Below are positions 1 to 5,364 of a stretch of 5,572 bases of DNA, one piece after another; position 1 is the stretch's first letter; each line of letters starts with the position of its first letter. The notes beneath the pieces are model-generated. The model searched no databases. It was not told the DNA's origin and saw nothing but the letters and a program-made list of their open reading frames with translations. The position numbers and the translations under genes were made by a program. The stretch comes from Oscillospiraceae bacterium (GTDB lineage Bacteria > Bacillota > Clostridia > Oscillospirales > Oscillospiraceae): NCBI GenBank assembly GCA_031282225.1, contig JAITEC010000224.1, forward strand, positions 1-5,572. Reading direction: 5' to 3'.

Positions 1-182
1 TCGAACGGCAGCGCTTTTGTGATGGCCTCCAGCACGCCCGTCTCGTGCGCGTCTTGGTAAAACGTGACGATGCCGACATTGTTTTCCGGAAGCGCGGCGA
101 GGTCGAGCTGCGACAGGATTTCCGCCGCCGCCGCCTGTGGGTCGTCGAGCTCCTGCGTAAACGCCGTTTGTGCCCTTAACAT
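1..182 (-). CDS. FIST-domain signal transduction protein, N-terminal fragment
   Basis: The gene runs off the left edge, leaving the first 60 codons. The start ATG at 182-180 is preceded by a GAGGAGG ribosome binding site (199-193), 10 bases away. The visible protein starts MLRAQTAFTQELDDP, followed by an Ala-rich helix, then LPENNVGIVTFYQD, HETGVLEAITKALPF. A short acidic 'AFT.ELDDP' opening, a helix with a QLDL ending, a hydrophobic strand (VGIVTFY) and an 'ETGVLEAI..ALPF' helix is the pattern I associate with the FIST N domain of clostridial sensor proteins, where the strand is normally followed by a conserved GCTT-like segment that is cut off here. FIST domains are thought to bind small ligands and often sit with histidine kinases, diguanylate cyclases or chemotaxis domains; the partner domain is outside the window. 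It is divergent from the rubrerythrin gene. Family assignment is by recall, fairly confident. Confidence 0.68.
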   Translation of the reverse strand, partial: MLRAQTAFTQELDDPQAAAAEILSQLDLAALPENNVGIVTFYQDAHETGVLEAITKALPF

Positions 183-244
183 ATGTTTATGTCCTCCTCT
201 TTAGAAGAAAATACGAGGATATAGCGCGCGGATCACCTAGTTAC

Positions 245-273
245 AAATTATCAAAAAAATGGCGGCTTGTCAA
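245..273 (-). promoter_or_regulatory. Candidate sigma-A promoter for the FIST gene
   Basis: On the minus strand a perfect TTGACA (-35, 273-268) is followed by GATAAT (252-247, 15-base spacer) or, less well matched, TAATTT (250-245, 17-base spacer). The spacer contains a T7 run. It lies about 65 bases upstream of the FIST start and points at it. The -35 is convincing; the exact -10 is uncertain because the best match has a short spacer. Confidence 0.5.
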
Positions 274-340
274 GGGAAAACTATTTTACGGCGGATTGCG
301 ATAACTGTGGCAAAAATATTTTTTAACAGCGCATTGTACG

Positions 341-369
341 TTTACAGGCGCGCGTTGCGGTGGTATAAT
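341..369 (+). promoter_or_regulatory. Sigma-A promoter of rubrerythrin
   Basis: TTTACA (-35, 341-346) and a perfect TATAAT (-10, 364-369) are separated by exactly 17 bases, and the -10 is extended by TGG (361-363). This is near-consensus. It predicts a transcript beginning around 375-377 and an untranslated leader of about 60 bases before the rubrerythrin ATG. A near-consensus promoter would drive strong expression unless repressed, which makes the overlapping PerR-like sequence relevant. Confidence 0.8.
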
Positions 370-377
370 AATAACTA
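363..377 (+). promoter_or_regulatory. Partial PerR-box-like sequence over the -10
   Basis: Aligned to the Bacillus PerR box TTATAATNATTATAA, the 15 bases GTATAATAATAACTA match 10 of the 14 defined positions, with 6 of 7 in the left half. It overlaps the -10 of a rubrerythrin promoter. PerR is known to repress reverse rubrerythrins and other peroxide-defence genes in clostridia, so position and target are both sensible. However, a TATAAT box already supplies much of the match, and the right half is poor, so chance resemblance is a real possibility. Confidence 0.3.
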
Positions 378-438
378 TATCTCGGCACGGGGCGGCTTGC
401 CGCGTCGTTTTATACATAAATATGGAGGAATTTTCGTT

Positions 439-984
439 ATGAAAAAATATGTCTGTGCGGTGTGCGGCTATATACACGAGGGCGACGCGCCACCGGAGCT
501 CTGCCCCGTCTGTAAGGCGCCGGCCGCAAAGTTCGTAGAGCAGGCGGACGAGATGGCGTGGGCGTCGGAGCACGTCGTCGGTGTCGCGAAGGGCGCGCCG
601 GACGACATCATCGCTGACCTGCGCGCCAATTTCAACGGCGAGTGCACGGAGGTGGGCATGTACCTCGCGTTCGCGCGGGCCGCGTTCCGCGAGGGGTACA
701 CCGAGATAGGGCTGTACTGGGAAAAGGCGGCGTACGAGGAGGCGGACCACGCGGCGAAGTTCGCCGAGCTGCTCGGCGAGGTAGTGACGGACAGCACCAA
801 GAAGAACCTCGAGATGCGCATAGACGCAGAAAACGGCGCTACATCCGGCAAGACGGGCCTTGCAAAGCGCGCGAAGGAGCTGAACCTGGACGCCATACAC
901 GACACCGTCCACGAGATGGCCCGCGACGAGGCGCGCCACGGCAGGGCGTTCAAGGCTCTGCACGCGAGGTATTTCGGCAAATAG
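439..984 (+). CDS. Reverse rubrerythrin (rubredoxin domain then ferritin-like domain)
   Basis: A cytoplasmic non-heme iron protein that reduces hydrogen peroxide (and through it oxygen) with electrons delivered from NAD(P)H by other proteins; often annotated as NADH peroxidase. The 181-residue protein starts at the ATG at 439, with GGAGG at 424-428; an in-frame ATG at 259 would add 60 unrelated residues upstream of the promoter and is rejected. Residues 1-33 form a rubredoxin-type FeS4 site, with Cys6-x2-Cys9 and Cys22-x2-Cys25. Residues 50-181 form a four-helix ferritin-like domain with the di-iron ligands expected of the family: Glu68, the ExxH at Glu101/His104, Glu131 in AENG, and the ExxH at Glu164/His167 (DEARH). 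Having rubredoxin first is the 'reverse' order typical of clostridial rubrerythrins. It is a single-gene unit with its own promoter. All visible ligands are present, so it should be functional. Confidence 0.95.
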   Translation: MKKYVCAVCGYIHEGDAPPELCPVCKAPAAKFVEQADEMAWASEHVVGVAKGAPDDIIADLRANFNGECTEVGMYLAFARAAFREGYTEIGLYWEKAAYEEADHAAKFAELLGEVVTDSTKKNLEMRIDAENGATSGKTGLAKRAKELNLDAIHDTVHEMARDEARHGRAFKALHARYFGK

Positions 985-998
985 CCGCCAGCGCGCAG

Positions 999-1023
999 GG
1001 GGCGGTGGTGATCGCGCCGCCCC
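999..1023 (+). terminator. GC-rich stem-loop after rubrerythrin, weak terminator candidate
   Basis: GGGGCGG (999-1005) and CCGCCCC (1017-1023) form a perfect 7-bp stem with an 11-base loop, 15 bases after the rubrerythrin stop codon. There is no U tract directly after it (the next bases are ATGCGCGTACTTT), so it does not fit a classical intrinsic terminator. It may pause polymerase or protect the 3' end of the mRNA. Confidence 0.35.
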
Positions 1024-1123
1024 ATGCGCGTACTTTCAAGCACTAACAGTATGTTTACGTCAATGATGAGAAAATTTTGTGGCACGGTTGTGCAATGTTA
1101 GAAAGATTGGAGGTCCAATTATT

Positions 1124-1902
1124 ATGAAAATGAAATTTATGGTTCTCAGCAAAGTCCTTGCGCTGTTATTGGCTTTTTCCATAATTCTGCCGCTGGGGCA
1201 AAACGTACAGTCGCTGGATAACGAGTCCGGTTTATTGCTTTCCGGCAATCAAATAGTTCTGGGCGATGAAGGTGGTTTTCCTATCCGCTGATGCCGGAGG
1301 ATGCCGGATGGGCAGACTTAACGTACAGCGAGCAGCTGCAAATATGTGAAATGCCCGAAGAACTGCTGGAAGATTACACTACCGCAGACTTAGGCGCGCT
1401 GGTATTGGAGTATCCCTTTTTGGGCGATGTACTGGCGTTTGACAGCGCAGAGAGGGCGATAAGGCATCTTGGGAATTCGTCAAACATATGCAGGGAATTT
1501 TTTTCGAGAGATGATTCGACAGCCGTATTATTGCAAGAATATAGCAATTTAACGGTAAACTATGACGCGTTGTGTAATTATTCGGCAAATTCGGCAGAAG
1601 CTGTTTCGGGTTGGAGAATCGGATATGTCAAGGAATTGTTTTTGCAAACATATTTTGCATCTATCGCTGATACGCTCTCCTCTGCCGAAAAACAACTATT
1701 AAAAGGTGCTATCGCCAGGAATTATGAATTGAAAAAAGGAAAAATCGACGATTACTCGACAGCTTTGCTGATATTTGACTGGTTGCAAGCCGAGGACGGC
1801 GAAGTCGCAGCGGAGCTGCTACCGGACAGTATTTACGCCGATAATCCGTCGCGGTTTGCAAATTTGGGAAAGGAAAGTGTGCGTATATGTCACAACAGGT
1901 AA
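1124..1902 (+). pseudogene. Putative exported protein of unknown function, split by a one-base frameshift
   Basis: The gene begins at ATG 1124 with GGAGGT at 1109-1114. The first frame gives 55 residues: a basic start (MKMKF), a hydrophobic core (VLALLLAFSIILPL) and a polar exit (GQNVQS), a convincing signal peptide, then stops at 1289-1291. The next frame opens at 1291 and runs to 1902. Upstream of 1291 that frame reads FSYPLMPEDAG, so the protein clearly continues across the break. Adding a single T to the run at 1276-1279 joins both parts into one 259-residue protein (GGFSYPLMP). I recall a family of unassigned Bacillota proteins with a signal peptide followed by 'YP..P....W..L', 'QIP...L..M.T..L...VL.YP', which this matches in layout. 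Function unknown. It may be a real pseudogene or a sequencing error in the T run. It is AT-richer than its neighbours. Confidence 0.7.
1291..1902 (+). CDS. Downstream open frame of the split exported protein
   Basis: A 203-residue frame carries the mature part of the protein described for 1124-1902. It shows WADLTYSEQLQICEMPEELL, then a TTADLGALVLEYPFLGDVLAF segment (the conserved 'L...VL.YP' helix), then a mostly helical remainder with LLQEY and ADTLSSAEKQLL. No ribosome binding site precedes ATG 1291 at a proper distance and the ATG overlaps the stop of the first frame (TGATG), so it could only be made by translational coupling, and then without a signal peptide. The last residues (KESVRICHNR) come from sequence that also contains the ribosome binding region and first codons of the next gene, so the natural C-terminus may have been lost. 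No catalytic motif is recognised. Confidence 0.55.
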   Translation: MPEDAGWADLTYSEQLQICEMPEELLEDYTTADLGALVLEYPFLGDVLAFDSAERAIRHLGNSSNICREFFSRDDSTAVLLQEYSNLTVNYDALCNYSANSAEAVSGWRIGYVKELFLQTYFASIADTLSSAEKQLLKGAIARNYELKKGKIDDYSTALLIFDWLQAEDGEVAAELLPDSIYADNPSRFANLGKESVRICHNR

Positions 1903-4400
1903 ACAAGAGCGAGATCAAGGCGGTGGAGGTGCTCACGCCCAGGCTGCGCAAGCTGAAGGCGGAGTGGGAGGCGGCGGAGCCGCAGGTGTACGTGGACGAC
2001 ACTGTGCTGTTCACGCAGTCGTGGAAGGAGACCGAGGGGCTGCCCATAGATATCAGGTGGGCAAAGGCGCTGGAGAAGAGGCTGCTCGAGTGCCCGCTGC
2101 TCATACGCGACGGCGAGCTCATAGTGGGCTCGCTCACGAAGTTCATACGTGGCAATGGGACGCTGTGCGCCATGAAGCCGCGCGAGATACTAAAGATGGT
2201 GGACAGCGGCAAGTTCGACCGCAAGACGAGCGACATATCCTCCACGAAGATCGACCCGGAGGACCTCAAGGCGCTCCGCGAGGACGCCGAGTACTGGATA
2301 GAGCACATGCCGAAGGTGTCGTCGGTGAACGCGTCCGTGGCGTTTGACATGGGCGAGGACGTGTTCGACCTGCTGTTCGACCGGGGCATGGTGTTCGAGG
2401 GGCGCGGCGTGCGTTACGAGATGGACCGCGGCCTGTTCCAGAATTACTCCGCCTACGGCGGCGGCGTGGCGCAGGTCTCGGTGAAGTGCGTGTCCCACGG
2501 CCTCAACTACGTCATAGACCTATGTAATAAGGAACGCGAGCGAATGATGGCCGAGGGCGACCAGAACAGCCACGGCACGGCGCAGTTCTTGCGCAAATAC
2601 TGGCTTCTCAAAGCGACTGTCATATCGTGCGAGGCGTTCATAGCGTTCGCGCGCCGCCACGCCGAGCTCGCGCGCGAGATAGAGCAGTACGAGACGCGCC
2701 CTGAGCGCAAGCGCGAGCTGCTGCGTATTGCCAGAGCTTGCGAACGCGTGCCTGCCGAGCCGCCCCGCGACTTCTTCGAGGCCGTGCAGTGCGTGCGCCT
2801 GTACCATCTCGTGTGCTGGAAGGAGAGCTCAGACCGCCCGGAGGTGCCCGTGGGCAGGCTGGATCAGCTCCTCTACCCGTACTACAAGAAGGACAAGGAG
2901 GAGGGCAAGATAACGGCGCAGGAGGCCGCCGAGCTGCTCGGCGCGCTCTGGCTGAAGATACGTGAGTGCGAAAACCTCGTGACTATACCGCGCGAGCAGC
3001 GCGCCGCCCCGGGCTCTCTGCTGCCGAACATAACGCTGTGCGGCACGGACGAGAACGGCAACGACCTCACAAACGAGGTGTCGTGGCTCGTCTTGGAGGC
3101 GATGGCTCAGATAAAGCTGTCCGAACCCGCGATATACGTGCGCTACGGCGAGAATACGCCGACTGAATTTATACACCACGCGCTGGAGTGCAACAGGGAG
3201 TTCGGAGGCGGAAATCCCGCGTTCCTCAACGACAAGCTCGGCACACAGCGCTATCTCGACAGGGACGTGCCGCTGTCCGACGCGTGCAACTGGAACGCCT
3301 CGGGCTGCCTTGGCTACCATCTCGACTCCCTGGAGCACATGGGCGGCGGGCACAACATCAGCCAGCTCAAGGTGTTCGAGCTCGCGCTCAACGACGGCTT
3401 CGACCCGCGTACGCAAAAGCAGCTCGGCCCGCACACGGGCGACGCGCGCGGGTTCACGTCGTACGAGCAGGTGCTCGAGGCGTATTACAAGCAGCTCGAG
3501 TATTTCGTGCCGATACTGCGCAAGTTCAAGATGCTCACGTGGTCTACCGAGATCGCCGACGGGCCGATGAGCGGTCTGCGCGTGGCCATGCAGTACGAGG
3601 ACTGCATACCGGCCGGACTCGCCTCGCGCGAGGGCGGCGCGCGCTATCCCGAGGGGCGGGCGTGCTGGCTCGGCAGCCGCGGTCTTGTCGATCTGGCGGA
3701 CTCGCTGGCGGCTATCAAAAAGGTTGTCTTCACCGACAAAAAGGCGACGATGTCCGAGCTCCTCGACGCGTGCGCGAACAACTGGGAGGGCGCCGAGGAA
3801 CTGCAAAGGCTGTGCCTGAACGCGCCCAAGTACGGCAATGACGACGACTTCGCCGACGAGATATACAATGAGATGAGCCTGCGCGTACCGGAGATAATGC
3901 AGCAGGAGATCGATCCGCTCACGGGCAAGAAGCCCATGCTGTTCATCGGCGCCGCGGCCGGTCACGTCGGGATAGGCAGGGCGATAGGCGCGCTCCCGAA
4001 CGGGCGCGCAAACGGCTCGCCGACGTGCGACGCCGCCTGCTCCGTCATGCCCGGCATGGACACGAACGGCCCGACGGCGGCGATAAACTCCGCCACGAAC
4101 GAGTGCTACGGTTATCCGTACACCGGCTACGCTATGAACATGAAGTTCTCAAAGTCCATACTCAACTCGCCCGAGAAGATAGAAAAGCTCGGCTGGCTGG
4201 TAAAGGCGTTCATGAAGCGCGGCGGATGGCACATACAGTTCAACATCCACAGCCGCGAGGAACTGCTCGACGCCCAGGCGCACCCGGAGGAGCACAAGAA
4301 CCTCCTCGTGCGCGTCGGAGGCTACTCCGCGTACTTCATCGACCTGCCGCCCGGCCTACAGACGGAGATCGTCAACCGCACGATGCACGAGATAATATAA
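1887..4400 (+). CDS. Glycyl radical enzyme (PFL-like) of unassigned substrate
   Basis: An 837-residue cytoplasmic enzyme of the pyruvate formate-lyase/glycyl radical superfamily. Residues from about 15 to 690 form the PFL-type barrel; the C-terminal glycyl radical domain holds RVGGYSAYF with the radical glycine at Gly812, followed by the usual Q-x-EIV-x-RT. GGARY after EDC573 and GPT (728-730) before INS are further family landmarks. The thiyl cysteine is Cys474 in NASGCLGYHL. In most known dehydratases, C-N/C-S lyases and arylacetate decarboxylases this loop is GCxE; here residue 476 is Gly, so the usual acid/base Glu is missing. The segment normally containing a PDY motif reads YSAYGGGVAQ (187-196), also atypical. 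It is not a canonical PFL either, which has paired cysteines. Start chosen as the only plausible ATG; its ribosome binding site (AAGGAAA, about 1870-1876) is weak and lies inside the upstream gene. Activation requires a radical-SAM activase, not in this window. Family certain, reaction unknown. Confidence 0.93.
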   Translation: MSQQVNKSEIKAVEVLTPRLRKLKAEWEAAEPQVYVDDTVLFTQSWKETEGLPIDIRWAKALEKRLLECPLLIRDGELIVGSLTKFIRGNGTLCAMKPREILKMVDSGKFDRKTSDISSTKIDPEDLKALREDAEYWIEHMPKVSSVNASVAFDMGEDVFDLLFDRGMVFEGRGVRYEMDRGLFQNYSAYGGGVAQVSVKCVSHGLNYVIDLCNKERERMMAEGDQNSHGTAQFLRKYWLLKATVISCEAFIAFARRHAELAREIEQYETRPERKRELLRIARACERVPAEPPRDFFEAVQCVRLYHLVCWKESSDRPEVPVGRLDQLLYPYYKKDKEEGKITAQEAAELLGALWLKIRECENLVTIPREQRAAPGSLLPNITLCGTDENGNDLTNEVSWLVLEAMAQIKLSEPAIYVRYGENTPTEFIHHALECNREFGGGNPAFLNDKLGTQRYLDRDVPLSDACNWNASGCLGYHLDSLEHMGGGHNISQLKVFELALNDGFDPRTQKQLGPHTGDARGFTSYEQVLEAYYKQLEYFVPILRKFKMLTWSTEIADGPMSGLRVAMQYEDCIPAGLASREGGARYPEGRACWLGSRGLVDLADSLAAIKKVVFTDKKATMSELLDACANNWEGAEELQRLCLNAPKYGNDDDFADEIYNEMSLRVPEIMQQEIDPLTGKKPMLFIGAAAGHVGIGRAIGALPNGRANGSPTCDAACSVMPGMDTNGPTAAINSATNECYGYPYTGYAMNMKFSKSILNSPEKIEKLGWLVKAFMKRGGWHIQFNIHSREELLDAQAHPEEHKNLLVRVGGYSAYFIDLPPGLQTEIVNRTMHEII

Positions 4401-4404
4401 TGTC

Positions 4405-4438
4405 AAAGGGGGAAAACGCTTTGCGCTTTCCCCCTTTT
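4405..4438 (+). terminator. Intrinsic terminator of the glycyl radical enzyme gene
   Basis: AAAGGGGGAAA (4405-4415) pairs perfectly with TTTCCCCCTTT (4427-4437). After one A-C mismatch, CGC/GCG closes a TTT loop. The stem ends in TTTT and begins 4 bases after the stop codon. This ends the transcript. The A run on the left side could make it work, less well, for transcripts arriving from the minus-strand toxin operon. Confidence 0.88.
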
Positions 4439-4440
4439 GA

Positions 4441-4554
4441 ATAATACAGGGAGTTGGTTCTCGCGCTGCGGCGCTCGCTCGTCGGCGCGGACTTCGCTAA
4501 GTCTCGCTTCCGGCTATCGCCAAAAGCTCGCTCACTCCGTCGCGCCTCCTCTCC
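4441..4554. other. Non-coding GC-rich stretch with repeated CTCGC words
   Basis: No credible gene lies here: both-strand open frames have no ribosome binding site and low-complexity Arg/Ser/Ala-rich translations. CTCGC recurs four times within about 70 bases (near 4460, 4474, 4503 and 4528), and GACTT-CGCT-AAGTC (4490-4503) is a perfect small hairpin. The texture (CTCGCTCG, CACTCCGTCGCGCCTCC) resembles intergenic interspersed repeats I have seen in gut Clostridia, which are often mis-annotated as short proteins. This is from recall only; copy number cannot be tested in one window. Confidence 0.4.
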
Positions 4555-4625
4555 GAATCGCAACCGCTTATGCTCCGCCCCAACGAATCTGTGATTCGCC
4601 GGGAACCCCAGCTGGGTTGCGATTC
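4555..4625. repeat. Nested inverted-repeat element
   Basis: GAATCGCAACC (4555-4565) and GGTTGCGATTC (4615-4625) are a perfect 11-bp inverted repeat enclosing 49 bases. Inside lie a perfect hairpin CGAATC-TGT-GATTCG (4584-4598), which reuses the GAATC/GATTC ends of the outer arms, and a 10-bp palindrome CCCAGCTGGG (4607-4616) overlapping the right arm. The right arm ends on the stop codon of the toxin gene (4626-4624), so it forms the 3' end of that transcript. No transposase is nearby. It could be a small mobile repeat, an RNA 3' structure for the toxin mRNA, or a bidirectional barrier between convergent genes. Confidence 0.6.
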
Positions 4626-4938
4626 AGGAAATGAATTCGATCAGTCCTTGCTCATCTGCCGCGGTCAATCTACCTATTGGGTTCTTGCTGTCAACCGCAG
4701 TCAGGGGCAATGTGATTGTGTTGTTTGTATCAACATATGACGGTTTGTCTAGCCCAGCGCGTTGCCAATCGCTGATAGCAAAGTATTTTGCGCGTATTGC
4801 TTCGCTCTTTCCCTCATACCGCGTCGTGATGTTGAAAACTGTCACACTATCATTGCCTTTTCCTAGTATCATCACAGGGCGGCGCTTTCCGTTGCTGCCC
4901 CACGAAACGTAGGTGATATAGACGTCGAAAATATTCAT
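4624..4938 (-). CDS. MazF/PemK-like toxin of a type II toxin-antitoxin system
   Basis: A small toxin, probably a ribosome-independent or ribosome-associated mRNA endonuclease of the MazF/PemK fold. With the start at 4938 it is 104 residues: MNIFDVYITYVSW, then GSNGKRRPVMILG, whose RRPV after a glycine-rich loop and before a hydrophobic strand is the hallmark of the family, then a strand VTVFNITT, and a C-terminal half with ISDWQRAGLDKPSYVDT and a closing GRLTAADEQGLIEFI helix. The ATG at 4938 overlaps the antitoxin stop (TGATG), a typical coupling junction, so the alternative upstream ATG at 4956, lacking a ribosome binding site, is less likely. It is cotranscribed after the antitoxin gene, which would hold it in check by protein binding. 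The target sequence cannot be inferred. Confidence 0.85.
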   Translation of the reverse strand: MNIFDVYITYVSWGSNGKRRPVMILGKGNDSVTVFNITTRYEGKSEAIRAKYFAISDWQRAGLDKPSYVDTNNTITLPLTAVDSKNPIGRLTAADEQGLIEFIS

Positions 4939-5243
4939 CAGCCTTGCTCTGCCCATTCGTATAATTCAGGATACTTATCCTTATCAATAAACGCATGACC
5001 ATTTTCATCAGCCGGAAGCGTAATGTTGGGGATGTTTCTGCGCTTAATTGCGGCGAGCAGCAGCTCCCCGGTTGACGGGATCGGTTCAGGCTGAAACGGC
5101 AGCGCTTTTACTGCGATGATTTTGCGATAATACATTTCGATTGCCGTTGTCTGGTCTATGCCCATTCCGGCGAGAAGCGCGGCTGCGGTTTCTTTCACGT
5201 TTGCGTCAATTTTTACATTTACAGTTGCCTTTATGTTGTTCAT
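4938..5243 (-). CDS. RelB/DinJ-like antitoxin
   Basis: A 101-residue labile antitoxin that should bind both the toxin and the operon's promoter. The start at 5243 is set by GGAGG at 5255-5251, seven bases away; a longer frame from 5306 would begin upstream of the promoter -10 and is rejected. Residues 1-50 look like the RelB/DinJ ribbon-helix-helix domain: a strand ATVNVKIDANVK, helix KETAAALLAGMGI, then the DQTTAIEMYYRKIIAVKALPF segment equivalent to 'T.A...F...I.....LPF' in the family. The C-terminal half, ending DKDKYPELYEWAEQG, is the likely toxin-wrapping region. RelB-type antitoxins usually pair with RelE/YafQ toxins, so pairing with a MazF/PemK-like toxin is a mixed combination, though such mixes occur in Bacillota. 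It heads the two-gene operon. Confidence 0.85.
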   Translation of the reverse strand: MNNIKATVNVKIDANVKETAAALLAGMGIDQTTAIEMYYRKIIAVKALPFQPEPIPSTGELLLAAIKRRNIPNITLPADENGHAFIDKDKYPELYEWAEQG

Positions 5244-5261
5244 TATCGTACCTCCACAAGT

Positions 5262-5290
5262 ATTTAAGCACATTTTCACGCCACTGTCAA
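5262..5290 (-). promoter_or_regulatory. Promoter of the toxin-antitoxin operon
   Basis: On the minus strand a perfect TTGACA (5290-5285) and TTAAAT (5267-5262) are separated by 17 bases. Transcription would start near 5255, at the ribosome binding site itself, leaving a leader of only about 12 bases. A RelB-like antitoxin would be expected to bind around this site and repress it; I see no clear palindromic operator. Confidence 0.65.
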
Positions 5291-5364
5291 CATATTGGTA
5301 AATCAATCGTTTTGTTTGTTACGTCGCAGCCGTGACAGACGCAATGATCCGTCCCGCGCCTGCC

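Noticed and set aside
4..18. 15-base exact match between 4-18 (FIST gene) and 5095-5109 (antitoxin gene)
   Set aside because: Both copies encode KALPF in their own genes on the minus strand, and LPF is expected in the RelB/DinJ motif; flanks do not match, so it is not a repeat or attachment site.
259..438. Upstream in-frame extension of rubrerythrin by 60 residues
   Set aside because: It contains the promoter, lacks a ribosome binding site and has no resemblance to rubrerythrin; the GGAGG before ATG 439 and the start [11 protein letters not shown] match the family.
1060..1248. 62-codon minus-strand frame opposite the signal-peptide region
   Set aside because: Shadow of the hydrophobic signal peptide; the plus strand has a GGAGGT and a convincing export signal.
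1775..1803. TTGACT as a possible -35 for the glycyl radical enzyme
   Set aside because: No acceptable -10 at 16-18 bases downstream (GGCGAA at the expected place).
3188..3841. 217-codon plus-strand frame within the enzyme gene
   Set aside because: Arg/Ala-rich shadow frame overlapping the catalytic region of the real gene.
2829..3965. Long open frame of 378 codons on the minus strand inside the glycyl radical enzyme
   Set aside because: It is antisense to a clear enzyme gene, has no ribosome binding site and has an Arg/Val/Leu-rich translation typical of GC-rich shadows.
4401..4445. Short frame starting MSKGENALRFPPFE just after the enzyme
   Set aside because: It lies entirely over the intrinsic terminator hairpin and has no ribosome binding site of its own.
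4437..4634. Short coding frames across the structured intergenic stretch, both strands
   Set aside because: No ribosome binding site, low-complexity Arg/Ser/Ala translations, and the inverted repeats explain the sequence better.
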